Shown: piece after piece, positions 20,970 through 31,201 of the stretch
Position numbering within the stretch: the first letter of the stretch is position 1
Layout of the letters: every line of letters starts with the position of its first letter
Assembly: GCA_938008435.1 (NCBI GenBank)
Contig: CALLKK010000018.1
Coordinates: forward strand, 253,571 to 317,570
Origin: an uncultured Steroidobacter sp.
GTDB lineage: Bacteria; Pseudomonadota; Gammaproteobacteria; Steroidobacterales; Steroidobacteraceae
Direction: 5' to 3'
DNA: 64,000 bases
Position numbers and translations under genes: made by a program
Notes under the pieces: model-generated
The model's database searches: none
What the model was told of the DNA's origin: nothing
Seen by the model: only the letters and a program-made list of their open reading frames with translations

Positions 20970-21734
20970 TTATTGCGCCGGCGCTGCTGCGGCGATCAGA
21001 TCGGGCTCACCCGATGCGGCAACGATGCGCGCGCGGGCGAGATCGCGTGCCGCCGCCACGGCTTGCGGCGTATCGGCATCCCGCATGGGGATCGACGGCA
21101 GCACATCGATGTCGATGCGCCCCGGTCGCGGCAGATAGCGTGTGCTCGGCAGGATCGCGCGCGTGCCCCGTATGCAGACGGGCACGATGGGCATCTTGGT
21201 ATACGCGGCGATGGCGAACGCGCCCGTATGAAATTTGCCGACGCCCGGCTGCTCGAGGAAGGTTCCTTCAGGAAAGAAGACGAGCGCCTGACCAGAATCG
21301 GCCGCCTTGAGGATGCGGCGCGCATCCATGCCGCCGGCATGACGATTGAACCGATCGACGAACTGCGAGCCGATTCGACGCAGCAGCAGTCCTGCGAGCG
21401 GCACGCGGCTGACTTCCTTCTTGATGACGAAACAGAAGCGCGCGGGCAGGGCGGCTTTGAGCACGATGCCGTCGAGATAGCTGGCGTGATTTGCGACCAC
21501 GACGGACGGCTCGGCCGGCAAACGCTGCGCATCATTGAGCCGCACCCGGATGCCCGCTGCCAGAAAGAAAGTGCGTGCCGCAATGTGCGCGATCTGCCGG
21601 CGCGCTTCGATGCGCAGCGGCAGCAGCACGAACGGGAAGGCGAGCAGTCCGACGACCACGAACACGACCACGGCGTACAGGCCGTAGAGGATGTGCAGGA
21701 TTTCGCGCGCGATGCGCACCAATGCAGAGATCAT
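20970..21734 (-). CDS. plsC: 1-acyl-sn-glycerol-3-phosphate acyltransferase
   Basis: Membrane acyltransferase of 254 residues that makes phosphatidic acid. It has an N-terminal hydrophobic segment (about residues 14-40), the catalytic HxxxxD motif in NHASYLD and the phosphate-binding FPEGTF. ATG 21734 is clear. It shares a 203-bp divergent gap with xerD. Downstream genes are unrelated, so it is probably a single transcription unit. Confidence 0.92.
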   Translation of the reverse strand: MISALVRIAREILHILYGLYAVVVFVVVGLLAFPFVLLPLRIEARRQIAHIAARTFFLAAGIRVRLNDAQRLPAEPSVVVANHASYLDGIVLKAALPARFCFVIKKEVSRVPLAGLLLRRIGSQFVDRFNRHAGGMDARRILKAADSGQALVFFPEGTFLEQPGVGKFHTGAFAIAAYTKMPIVPVCIRGTRAILPSTRYLPRPGRIDIDVLPSIPMRDADTPQAVAAARDLARARIVAASGEPDLIAAAAPAQ

Positions 21735-21937
21735 GGGCGGGCGATACTGTGCAGCGAAAACGGTGTTCGATGAACGTGGAATTGACTGTTTTCTGTGAAC
21801 TGGTTCTCTTTATGTAATGCCCGCCGGGGTTCTGTGATTGCTGTCACGCCCGCTCGCCGACCCCCTCCGCATACTGCCGATACTCCGCACGGACTCGCTC
21901 CGGCGCTGCCGGACCTGCCCATGCATTACTGTTTACG

Positions 21938-22885
21938 ATGAGCACCGTTACGAAAGCCACAGTTTACTCGAGGACCAACGACGACACGCCGGAGTCTCCT
22001 TCGATTGCGGCGATCGATCGGTTTCTCGACGCAGTCTGGATGGAGCGCGGTCTGTCGCCGAACACCCTGTCGGCGTACCGCGCAGATCTTACTGCGCTCG
22101 ATCGTTGGCTCCAGGCCCGCGGTACGTCGAGCATCGAGGCCAAGCGATCCGACCTGCTCGATTTCATCGCCTGGCGCGTCGCCTCGGGCGCACGCCCGCG
22201 CTCGACCGCGCGTCAGCTCTCCAGCTTCCGCCGCTTCTATCGCTTCCTCGTGCGCGACGGCGCGCTGAAGGAGGATCCGACCGCGCAGATCGCGATGCCG
22301 AAGATCGGCCGTTCGCTGCCGAAATCGCTCACCGAGGAGGAGGTCGAGGCGCTGCTCAATGCGCCTGAGATCGACGATCCCCTCGGGCATCGCGATCGCA
22401 CCATGCTCGAAGTGCTGTACGCCACGGGTTTGCGCGTGTCCGAGCTCGTGAACCTGAAGATCAGCCAGGTGAACATGAATCAGGGTGTGCTGCGCATCGT
22501 CGGCAAGGGCGATCGCGAGCGACTGATTCCGCTCGGCGAAGAGGCGCTCGACTGGCTGCAGAAGTTCATGAACGGCCCACGGCTCGAGATCCTGCTCGAG
22601 CGGCAGACCGACTATCTTTTCCCGACGCGCCGCGGCGATCGCATGACGCGTCAGGCGTTCTGGCACATCATCAAGCGCTACGCGCAGAAGGCGGGCGTGC
22701 AGAAGACTCTCTCGCCGCACACCCTGCGACATGCGTTCGCGACGCATCTGCTCAATCACGGCGCCGACCTGCGCGTCGTGCAGATGCTCCTGGGCCACAG
22801 CGACTTGTCGACCACCCAGATCTATACCCACGTTGCGCGCGAGCGCATGAAGGATCTGCACGCGCAGCATCATCCGCGCGGCTGA
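21938..22885 (+). CDS. xerD: Site-specific tyrosine recombinase XerD
   Basis: Chromosome-dimer resolution recombinase, working with XerC at dif near the septum. The 315-residue length includes about 20 extra N-terminal residues. The catalytic set is complete: Arg166 (GLRVSEL), Lys190 (GKGDRER), His261 and Arg264 (SPHTLRH), His287 (LGHSD) and Tyr296 (TQIYTHV). Followed by dsbC, as in E. coli xerD-dsbC-recJ, which marks it as the housekeeping recombinase and not a phage integrase. Confidence 0.95.
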   Translation: MSTVTKATVYSRTNDDTPESPSIAAIDRFLDAVWMERGLSPNTLSAYRADLTALDRWLQARGTSSIEAKRSDLLDFIAWRVASGARPRSTARQLSSFRRFYRFLVRDGALKEDPTAQIAMPKIGRSLPKSLTEEEVEALLNAPEIDDPLGHRDRTMLEVLYATGLRVSELVNLKISQVNMNQGVLRIVGKGDRERLIPLGEEALDWLQKFMNGPRLEILLERQTDYLFPTRRGDRMTRQAFWHIIKRYAQKAGVQKTLSPHTLRHAFATHLLNHGADLRVVQMLLGHSDLSTTQIYTHVARERMKDLHAQHHPRG

Positions 22886-23049
22886 TTCGAGCCGGGCGTC
22901 GGCTCCGATCCGCCGCCCGTCGCGCCAGCGTTAACCGACTCTCGTCTTGCGTTAGACTTCGCCGCAGGGCGCCCCGGGCGGACTGAACCGTCGGCTCGAT
23001 TCCGCGTCCAACATTGCGGCATTCGCGCCGCGCGCTGATTGGAGTTTCG

Positions 23050-23790
23050 ATGAAGCGACTGTTTCTGTCCGCCGTGCTCGTTCTGGCGAGCCTTGCTGTT
23101 CACGCCGCCGAGCCGGCCAAGAGCGATCCGCGTGCCCTCATCGCTGAGAAGTTCGGCGTGACTGCCGAGGATGTGCGTCCCTCGAAGGTCAAAGGACTCT
23201 ACGAGCTGCGCATCAGCAGCGACACGGCGTACGTGACCGCCGACGGCAAATACCTGATCGCCGGCGACATGTACGACATCGATACCCGCGTCAACGTGAC
23301 GGAGCAGGGGCGCGCTGCCGAGCGCCGCAGCGTGCTCGCCAAGCTCGATCAGCGCGAGATGATCGTCTTCTCGCCGCCGAGCGGCAAACCCGTTCACACC
23401 ATCACGGTGTTCACCGACGTCGAATGCGGCTACTGCCGTAAGCTTCACAGCGAGATCGACGAGCTCCTGAAGCTCGGCGTCGAAGTGCGTTACATGGCTT
23501 TCCCGCGCGCCGGCCCGAATACGGCCGACTGGCGCAAGATGGAAGCGGTGTGGTGCGCCAAGGATCGCCGCGATGCGATCACGAAGGCCAAGCGCGGCGA
23601 ACCCGTCCAATCGCCGAAGTGCGACACGCCGGTGGCAAAGCAGTACGAGCTCGGCGAAAGGCTCGGCGTGCGCGGTACGCCCGCGATCTTCACGGTCAAC
23701 GGCGACTACATCGGCGGTTATCTGCCGCCGCAGCAGATGCGGGAAGAGCTCGATTCGTTGAAGGCGCAGGCCAAGGAAGGCGCAGGCTGA
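23050..23790 (+). CDS. dsbC: Thiol:disulfide interchange protein DsbC
   Basis: Periplasmic disulfide isomerase of 246 residues. The signal peptide MKRLFLSAVLVLASLAVHAA ends in an AxA-type site. An N-terminal dimerisation domain follows, then a thioredoxin fold with CGYC at 126-129 and the cis-proline in RGTPAIF. A second cysteine pair (VWCAK and SPKCD) matches the structural disulfide of E. coli DsbC. ATG 23050 with GGAG upstream is preferred over an in-frame start at 23014, which would put extra residues before the signal peptide. Gene order xerD-dsbC is conserved. Confidence 0.94.
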   Translation: MKRLFLSAVLVLASLAVHAAEPAKSDPRALIAEKFGVTAEDVRPSKVKGLYELRISSDTAYVTADGKYLIAGDMYDIDTRVNVTEQGRAAERRSVLAKLDQREMIVFSPPSGKPVHTITVFTDVECGYCRKLHSEIDELLKLGVEVRYMAFPRAGPNTADWRKMEAVWCAKDRRDAITKAKRGEPVQSPKCDTPVAKQYELGERLGVRGTPAIFTVNGDYIGGYLPPQQMREELDSLKAQAKEGAG

Positions 23791-23805
23791 GGCGAGAACG
23801 GACAG

Positions 23806-23866
23806 GGTCGTCGAGCAGCGCTGCGCCGATGCTCGACGACCGAGCTCGAGCGCTTAGCGCTCGAGC
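23806..23866. terminator. Bidirectional hairpins between dsbC and fdxA
   Basis: GGTCGTCGAGCA (23806-23817) pairs perfectly with TGCTCGACGACC (23830-23841) around a 12-base loop. A second palindrome, GCTCGAGCGCT/AGCGCTCGAGC (23844-23866), includes the fdxA stop codon. Lying between convergent genes, they probably stop transcription from both sides, though there is no T-run. Confidence 0.6.
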
Positions 23867-24177
23867 AGCTTCAGCTTGTCCGGCTTGCCTTCCCACTCCT
23901 TGGCATCCGGCGGGGCAGGCTTCTTCTTGGTAATCACGGGCCAGACCTTCGCCAGCTCGGCATTGAGCTGCTTGAACTGCTCCTGGCCCGGCGGCAGCTC
24001 CTCTTCGCTATAGATTGCCTCGGCCGGGCACTCCGGCTCGCACAACGTGCAGTCGATGCACTCGTCCGGATCGATCGCCAGGAAGTTCGGTCCTTCATGG
24101 AAACAATCGACCGGGCACACCTCCACACAGTCGGTGTACTTGCACTTGATACAGTTTTCGGTGACGACGAAAGCCAT
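23854..24177 (-). CDS. fdxA: 7Fe ferredoxin FdxA
   Basis: Small electron carrier of 107 residues. The cysteine pattern matches Azotobacter ferredoxin I with an offset of one: Cys9, 17 and 50 for the 3Fe-4S cluster, and Cys21, 40, 43 and 46 for the 4Fe-4S cluster. The acidic C-terminal tail is typical. ATG 24177 has GGAG ten bases upstream. It is convergent with dsbC. The redox partner is unknown. Confidence 0.95.
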   Translation of the reverse strand: MAFVVTENCIKCKYTDCVEVCPVDCFHEGPNFLAIDPDECIDCTLCEPECPAEAIYSEEELPPGQEQFKQLNAELAKVWPVITKKKPAPPDAKEWEGKPDKLKLLER

Positions 24178-24306
24178 CGGCTAGGACTCCGGGAGATTGC
24201 CAGTGCGGACGAGGCGCCGCTCGGGCCGGCAATTGTGCCAAAGCGCGGATGCTTTAGCGAGGCACGCGACGTTATGGCGATATGACGCCAGCGCGTGCGT
24301 TCGAGC

Positions 24307-24858
24307 CTACTCGCGCCGTGCCGTTCTGCTGGCGTCGATGTCGTGGAAGTGCACGCGCTCGACGCCGTCGCGGCGGTCTTCGAGATAGCGGCGCAGCGCG
24401 AACTCCACGCTCAAGAACGCGATGTCGGGCCAGGGAATTTCGCTCTCGTCGTACAGCTGCGTCTCGAGACTCTCCGGGCCGACGCCGAAGGTGGGTTCGA
24501 TGAGTCGCGCGCGAAAGAGGATGTGAACCTGACTCGCATGCAGCACGTTCACGATGGCAAGGAGCGAGCCGATCTCGACGTGGGCGAGCGCTTCCTCGAC
24601 GGCTTCGCGCGCCGCGGCTTGCTGTACCGACTCGCCGTTTTCCATGAAGCCCGCCGGCACGGTCCAGTAGCCGAGGCGCGGTTCGATCGCCCGCTTGCAC
24701 AGCAGGATCTTGCCCTCGGTCTCGATGACGCAGCCCGCGATGACGCGCGGGTTCTGATAGTGGATCGTCCCGCAGGCCGTGCATACGTGGCGCGGCAGAT
24801 GGTCGCCTTCGGGCACCTTGATCGTGACAGGCTGACCGCAGGCGGAACAGAAATTCAT
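24307..24858 (-). CDS. Nudix hydrolase with N-terminal zinc ribbon
   Basis: A 183-residue Nudix protein. A zinc ribbon is formed by Cys4, Cys7, Cys26 and Cys29 (CSAC, CTAC). The Nudix box runs from GFMENGE through REAVEEA; the usual glycine after the EE pair is replaced, as often in this subfamily. It probably hydrolyses a nucleoside diphosphate derivative such as NADH or ADP-ribose; the substrate is not readable from sequence. ATG 24858 places the ribbon at the N-terminus; a start at 24954 would add low-complexity residues. Confidence 0.88.
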   Translation of the reverse strand: MNFCSACGQPVTIKVPEGDHLPRHVCTACGTIHYQNPRVIAGCVIETEGKILLCKRAIEPRLGYWTVPAGFMENGESVQQAAAREAVEEALAHVEIGSLLAIVNVLHASQVHILFRARLIEPTFGVGPESLETQLYDESEIPWPDIAFLSVEFALRRYLEDRRDGVERVHFHDIDASRTARRE

Positions 24859-24958
24859 GGGTAACCGTGTTTCAGGGAGCGGCGCTCTTGCGGCGAGCGG
24901 CAGTGCGCGTGCGCCTGCGGTCGAGCTCGCCGATCGACCGCCTCGCGCTCGCAAATAT

Positions 24959-25045
24959 TGGTGCCGGTGGAGGGAATCGAACCCACACTCTGTTGCCAGA
25001 ACCGGATTTTGAGTCCGGCGCGTCTACCAGTTCCGCCACACCGGC
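24959..25045 (-). tRNA. leuX: tRNA-Leu (anticodon CAA)
   Basis: An 87-base tRNA with encoded CCA. The acceptor stem is GCCGGTG paired with CACCGGC. The anticodon stem CCGGA/TCCGG encloses the loop CTCAAAA, giving anticodon CAA. A long variable arm and GGTTCGATTCC T-arm follow, as in class II leucine tRNAs. It decodes UUG, which this genome also uses as a start codon. Confidence 0.95.
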
Positions 25046-25056
25046 GAGGGGGCGCA

Positions 25057-25062
25057 AGTATA
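25057..25062 (-). promoter_or_regulatory. -10 element of the tRNA-Leu gene
   Basis: TATACT on the minus strand lies 11 bases before the mature 5' end of the tRNA, the usual distance. No clear -35 hexamer is seen. Confidence 0.45.
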
Positions 25063-25191
25063 GACGGTGTTGAACGGCGTCGGTACTAGCTGCACGCAAC
25101 GCGTCCGCCCGCGAGCCCCGGTCCTTGCCGATTCCGTATACAGGTCCCGCGCAGTATCGTCGGTCTCTACCGAGCGAGGAGGGATGTCACC

Positions 25192-26355
<1,164 letters not shown>

Positions 26356-26363
26356 CCTTGGCC

Positions 26364-26391
26364 TTGGGCGCTGGGCTCGGGGCGCTGGATG
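26364..26391 (-). repeat. Heptad array between acyl-CoA dehydrogenase and sigma factor genes
   Basis: Units TTGGGCG, CTGGGCT, CGGGGCG, CTGGATG on the plus strand, the inverse of the CCAGCGC/CCCGAGC type. They start nine bases after the dehydrogenase stop codon and are followed by CTAGAAG. Confidence 0.6.
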
Positions 26392-26445
26392 CTAGAAGCG
26401 GCGTAGCTGCGACCCTTGTCGCGCTCCGCGCATCTAAGGAGCAGG

Positions 26446-27096
26446 ATGTCGCACTTCTACGGTCTCAACGTGCCTCGAGAGGTGATCCGCGCGGCGAGCG
26501 AGGGAGACGCGCGTGCACACGAAGCCATCTTCCGAGCATGCCGACAGCCGGTCTACACCCTCATTCGCCGCCTCGTGCCGCGCGAGGCCGCCGCTGACGA
26601 TCTGTTCCAAGACACCTTCGTCGAGATCCTGCGCAGCATCGGCTCATACACCGGCGAAGGCTCGTTCGCCGGCTGGGTGCGCAGCATCGCGGTGAGCAAG
26701 TGCCTCATGTATCTGCGATCGCCGTGGCACCGGTGTCTGCTCTGGCTCGACGACGACGGCGCGAGCGCCGAGTCGCTGGCGCAGACGCACACGGAAGCGG
26801 ACGAAGGCCATGGTGCATTCGGCGATGCGCTCGAACGCGCGCTCGCGTCCTTGCCGCCGCTTACGCGCACGGTCGTCTGGCTCTACGACGTCGAAGGCTA
26901 TACGCACGCCGAGATCGCGCGGCTCCTCAATCGTTCGGTCAGCTTCTCCAAGTCGCAACTCGCGCGTGCGCACGCGCGCTTGCGTGCAGCGCTCGCGCCG
27001 CAGTGGCAGGTGCGCGCGACCGAAGCGGCGACGAGCGCGGACGAGGCGGGCGAGACATCGCCGCCGCTTGCGCGCATGGCAGCCCTCGGAGAGTGA
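26446..27096 (+). CDS. ECF-type sigma-70 family sigma factor
   Basis: RNA polymerase sigma factor of 216 residues with region 2 (DLFQDTFVEILRSI, then FAGWVRSIA) and region 4 (LPPLTRTVVWLYDVEGYTH and EIARLLNRSVSFSKSQLAR). ATG 26446 has TAAGGAG upstream and gives the normal start; ATG 26416 would add ten odd residues. Its stop overlaps the start of the anti-sigma gene (TGATG). The regulon is unknown; the adjacent zinc-motif anti-sigma points to redox or envelope stress. Confidence 0.9.
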   Translation: MSHFYGLNVPREVIRAASEGDARAHEAIFRACRQPVYTLIRRLVPREAAADDLFQDTFVEILRSIGSYTGEGSFAGWVRSIAVSKCLMYLRSPWHRCLLWLDDDGASAESLAQTHTEADEGHGAFGDALERALASLPPLTRTVVWLYDVEGYTHAEIARLLNRSVSFSKSQLARAHARLRAALAPQWQVRATEAATSADEAGETSPPLARMAALGE

Positions 27097-27743
27097 TGGC
27101 GATGACGCTCCAACACCCGACCACCGAAGAACTGTTGTCGATGCGCGATGGCTTCGCCGATGTGCGCTGGCTGGGCCATCTCGATGAGTGCCCCGCATGC
27201 GCCGCACGCGCGCAAGAGCTCGCCTTGACGCGGCAAGCGCTGCGCGCGTTGCCGCCGCTCGAGCCGAAGGTGTCGTGGGCGCAGCTCGCTTCGCGCCTGC
27301 ACGCGCACGAACAGCCGCGCCGCGCACGGCAACGCAGGACGGTGCGATGGCTCGCAGGGGCCGCGCTCGCGGCGAGCGTGGCGCTCGTCGCCGTGCTCGT
27401 GGCGCTCGATCGTCCGCAGCAAACGCCGATGCGGTCTCCCGAGACGTTCGCGAGGGCGCCGCAAGCCACCGCTGAACAGGCCGATCTCGCGAGCTTGATC
27501 GAACGCGCGCGCACGCTCGAAGCGCTGCTGCAGACGATACCCGAGCGCCCGCGCGTCGAGCGCGTCGATATGGCGGCGACGCTCGATTCGATGGAAGAGC
27601 GCATCCAATGGCTCGATTACCAGTTGTCTTACGCGGGGCCGACGGTCGATCCGGCGCAAGTGCAACGTTTGTGGCGCGAGCGCGTCGAGCTCATGGACTC
27701 GCTCGTACAGGTTCGTTACGCGCAGGCCCGCACGGCCTTCTGA
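27096..27743 (+). CDS. Anti-sigma factor with ZAS motif and one membrane helix
   Basis: A 215-residue protein whose N-terminal cytoplasmic part has HLDECPAC at 28-35, the HxxxCxxC motif of zinc-binding anti-sigma factors. One membrane helix follows at about residues 84-104. A roughly 110-residue C-terminal part, expected in the periplasm, looks helical (EERIQWLDYQLSYAG). Its ATG overlaps the sigma stop codon, so the two are coupled; a second ATG is at 27102. It should hold the sigma factor inactive until a signal reaches the zinc site or periplasmic domain. Family assignment is by motif and position. Confidence 0.85.
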   Translation: MAMTLQHPTTEELLSMRDGFADVRWLGHLDECPACAARAQELALTRQALRALPPLEPKVSWAQLASRLHAHEQPRRARQRRTVRWLAGAALAASVALVAVLVALDRPQQTPMRSPETFARAPQATAEQADLASLIERARTLEALLQTIPERPRVERVDMAATLDSMEERIQWLDYQLSYAGPTVDPAQVQRLWRERVELMDSLVQVRYAQARTAF

Positions 27744-27778
27744 GCAGTGACCGTGTCCAGATTCAGATGAGGACAATC

Positions 27779-28762
27779 ATGAGATTGTGCATGTCGCATG
27801 CATCGCGCCTGGCGGCGTGCTTGTGCCTTGTCGCGCTCGGTGCCACGTCCTGGGCGGCGGAGAGGTCGGAGTCGCGCGCGGACGTCGAAGCGAAGCTGGC
27901 GGAAGCTCGCAAGCGTCTCGACGAAGCTGCGCGTGAAGTCGCCGAGCTCAGCATGTCGCTCGCCGAGGTGCCGGGCGCGCTGCCGCCGCTCGTGTTTCCA
28001 GCTCCGCGCGCCGCGCTCGGCATCCTGCTCGGGCCCGATCGCGATAAGCACAAGGACGGCGTCGAGATCCTGAGCGTGAGCCCGGGCGGTGCGGCCGAGG
28101 AGGCGGGGCTGAAGTCGGGCGATGTCATCATCGAGATCGACGGCCGCTCGCTCGCGCGCGAAGGCGAGCGCGACCCGCACGAAAAGCTCCTCAGCTACAT
28201 ACGCGAGGTCGAGCCCAATCAAAAGGTACGCTTGAAGTACCGGCGCGACGGCAAGACGCACGAAGTCGAGTTGGCAGCGCGGCCGATGCGCAGCCCTGTG
28301 GTGATTCAAAGGTCGCTTGGCGACGGTGTGCCGCCGACGTTCGGCATCGAACCCGATGTCGCGTTCTTCCGCGCCAGAGGCGTGTTCGGCAGCACCGAGC
28401 TCGTCGCAGTGACGCCGAAGCTCGGCCGTTACTTCGGTACCGACAAGGGACTGCTGGTCGTGCGCGCACCGGACGACAGTCGGTTGAAACTGGAAGAGGG
28501 CGACGTGATTCTCGACATCGACGGTCGCGTGCCGTCGAGCCCGTCGCATGCTTTCCGCATCCTGAGCTCGTATCAAGGCGGCGAGAAGTTGAAGCTCAAT
28601 GTCATGCGCGACAAGAAGCGGCTCTCGTTCGAGGTCGTGATCCCCGAAGATGCGCCCAAGGGCAGTCGCTTCGAGACGCGGCAGTTCTTGAACAGCGTGC
28701 CGCTGCCGCCGCCGGCAAGGACACCCGGACGCAGAATCGACGGCCCGCGGACGACGGTTTGA
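27779..28762 (+). CDS. Periplasmic protein with two PDZ domains
   Basis: A 327-residue exported protein. The signal peptide ends near SWAAE at residues 24-28. A short coiled-coil (about 33-60, heptads of Lys/Glu and Leu) follows, then two PDZ domains at about 77-165 (SPGGAAEEAGLKSGDVIIEIDG) and 200-290 (LKLEEGDVILDIDG). No protease triad is visible, so it is not DegP. It is third in the sigma/anti-sigma operon, 35 bp after it. It may sense misfolded protein or regulate cleavage of the anti-sigma. The start at ATG 27779 follows GAGGA. Confidence 0.82.
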   Translation: MRLCMSHASRLAACLCLVALGATSWAAERSESRADVEAKLAEARKRLDEAAREVAELSMSLAEVPGALPPLVFPAPRAALGILLGPDRDKHKDGVEILSVSPGGAAEEAGLKSGDVIIEIDGRSLAREGERDPHEKLLSYIREVEPNQKVRLKYRRDGKTHEVELAARPMRSPVVIQRSLGDGVPPTFGIEPDVAFFRARGVFGSTELVAVTPKLGRYFGTDKGLLVVRAPDDSRLKLEEGDVILDIDGRVPSSPSHAFRILSSYQGGEKLKLNVMRDKKRLSFEVVIPEDAPKGSRFETRQFLNSVPLPPPARTPGRRIDGPRTTV

Positions 28763-28779
28763 GCAACGCGCGGCGGCGC

Positions 28780-28813
28780 GACCGCGACCAGCGTCGGGCC
28801 GCTGGTCGCGGTC
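28780..28813 (+). terminator. Strong hairpin after the sigma/anti-sigma/PDZ operon
   Basis: GACCGCGACCAGCG (28780-28793) pairs perfectly over 14 bp with 28800-28813 around a TCGGGC loop. It lies 18 bases after the PDZ gene and before queA. There is no T-run, but stem strength and position suggest an operon end. Confidence 0.65.
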
Positions 28814-28862
28814 CGTCGCCCCGATAGCCGCATGCGCGCGCACCTGATACCGTGCGCGCCCC

Positions 28863-29900
28863 ATGCGACGCACCGATTTCCATTACGACCTACCGAACGA
28901 GCTGATCGCGCAGCGGCCGGCGCCGACGCGCGCGGGCAGCCGCTTGCTGCATTTGCACGGACCGACCGGCGCCGTGCGCGATCTGGCATTCGTCGACCTG
29001 CCGACATTGCTGCGGCCGGGCGATCTGCTCGTGTTCAACGATACGAAGGTGATCCCGGCGCGCGTCATGGGCACGAAGCCGACGGGCGGACAGGTCGAGA
29101 TCCTCTTGGAACGGGTGCTCGCCGATAACCGGATCTTGGCGCATGTTCGCGCCAGCAAGCCGCTGCGGCCCGATGCGCCGGTTGCGTTGCCGGGCGGCGC
29201 GACGGCGCGCTTCGTACAGCGGCACGGCGATCTGTTCGAGCTCGAGCTCAGCACGGAGCCGTTGGCCTACTTCGAGCGCTACGGCGCGATGCCGCTGCCG
29301 CCGTACATCGAGCGCCCGAGCGAAGAGGAGGATGCCGCGCGTTACCAGACGGTGTACGCACGCGAGCCCGGCGCCGTGGCGGCGCCTACGGCAGGACTGC
29401 ACTTCGACGATGCGATGCTCGAGCGCTGCGCTGCGATGGGTGTACGGTCCACATTCGTTACGTTGCACGTCGGCGCCGGCACGTTCCAACCTGTGCGCGT
29501 CGACGACCTCGATCAGCATCGCATGCATGCCGAGCGCGTCACCGTCGATAAGCGCGCCGTCGCAGCGATCGCAGAGACACGCGCTGCCGGCGGGCGAGTC
29601 ATCGCCGTCGGCACTACGGTCGTGCGCAGCTTGGAGTCGGCGGTGAAGGACGGACGCGTGCAGCCCTTCAACGGCGAGACGCGCTTGTTCATCCGGCCCG
29701 GTTACAAGTTCCACGCCGTCGACGCACTGCTCACCAATTTCCACCTGCCCGAATCGACGCTCCTCATGCTCGTGTGCGCCTTCGGCGGCTACGACGCCGT
29801 GATGGCCGCGTACCGCCACGCCGTGCGCGAGCGGTATCGGTTCTTCAGTTATGGGGATGCGATGTTTATCGAGGCGGGAGGCAGGGGGCTGGAGCCGTGA
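28863..29900 (+). CDS. queA: S-adenosylmethionine:tRNA ribosyltransferase-isomerase
   Basis: Queuosine-pathway enzyme of 345 residues. It adds the epoxy-cyclopentane ring from AdoMet to preQ1-modified tRNA. Family stretches include FHYDLPNELIAQRP at the N-terminus, FNDTKVIPARV, and APTAGLHFDD. The C-terminal NFHLPESTLLMLV is also typical. It is followed by tgt, which acts earlier in the same pathway, with 128 bp between them holding heptad-like DNA. Confidence 0.96.
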   Translation: MRRTDFHYDLPNELIAQRPAPTRAGSRLLHLHGPTGAVRDLAFVDLPTLLRPGDLLVFNDTKVIPARVMGTKPTGGQVEILLERVLADNRILAHVRASKPLRPDAPVALPGGATARFVQRHGDLFELELSTEPLAYFERYGAMPLPPYIERPSEEEDAARYQTVYAREPGAVAAPTAGLHFDDAMLERCAAMGVRSTFVTLHVGAGTFQPVRVDDLDQHRMHAERVTVDKRAVAAIAETRAAGGRVIAVGTTVVRSLESAVKDGRVQPFNGETRLFIRPGYKFHAVDALLTNFHLPESTLLMLVCAFGGYDAVMAAYRHAVRERYRFFSYGDAMFIEAGGRGLEP

Positions 29901-30001
29901 AGACGTGAACGTCGCGGCGCACGGTCGTCGAGGGCACCCAAATTGCTGTGTTCACCGCTACACTGTCTAGCCTGCCGCTACGGCTCTTAGGTCCTCTTGC
30001 T

Positions 30002-30028
30002 CCAGCCTCCGCTTTCCAGCCCCAGCCC
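30002..30028 (+). repeat. Heptad-like array directly before tgt
   Basis: After CCTCTTGCT (29993-30001) come CCAGCCT, CCGCTTT, CCAGCCC and CAGCCC, ending at the tgt start codon. The array sits where a ribosome-binding site should be. It shares its left flank with arrays at 2009 and 54021. Confidence 0.6.
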
Positions 30029-31141
<1,113 letters not shown>

Positions 31142-31201
31142 GCGCGCCGCGCGGCGGCGGGCGTGCGTTTGCGCCGGCGTGCAAGGGCGGGTCCAACGAC
31201 T

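Noticed and set aside
19911..21773. 620-codon plus-strand frame across leucine dehydrogenase and plsC
   Set aside because: It spans two well-supported opposite-strand genes and their gap, and has no family features.
21938..22885. Phage or island integrase
   Set aside because: Followed by dsbC in the conserved housekeeping order, and no attachment site or phage genes are nearby.
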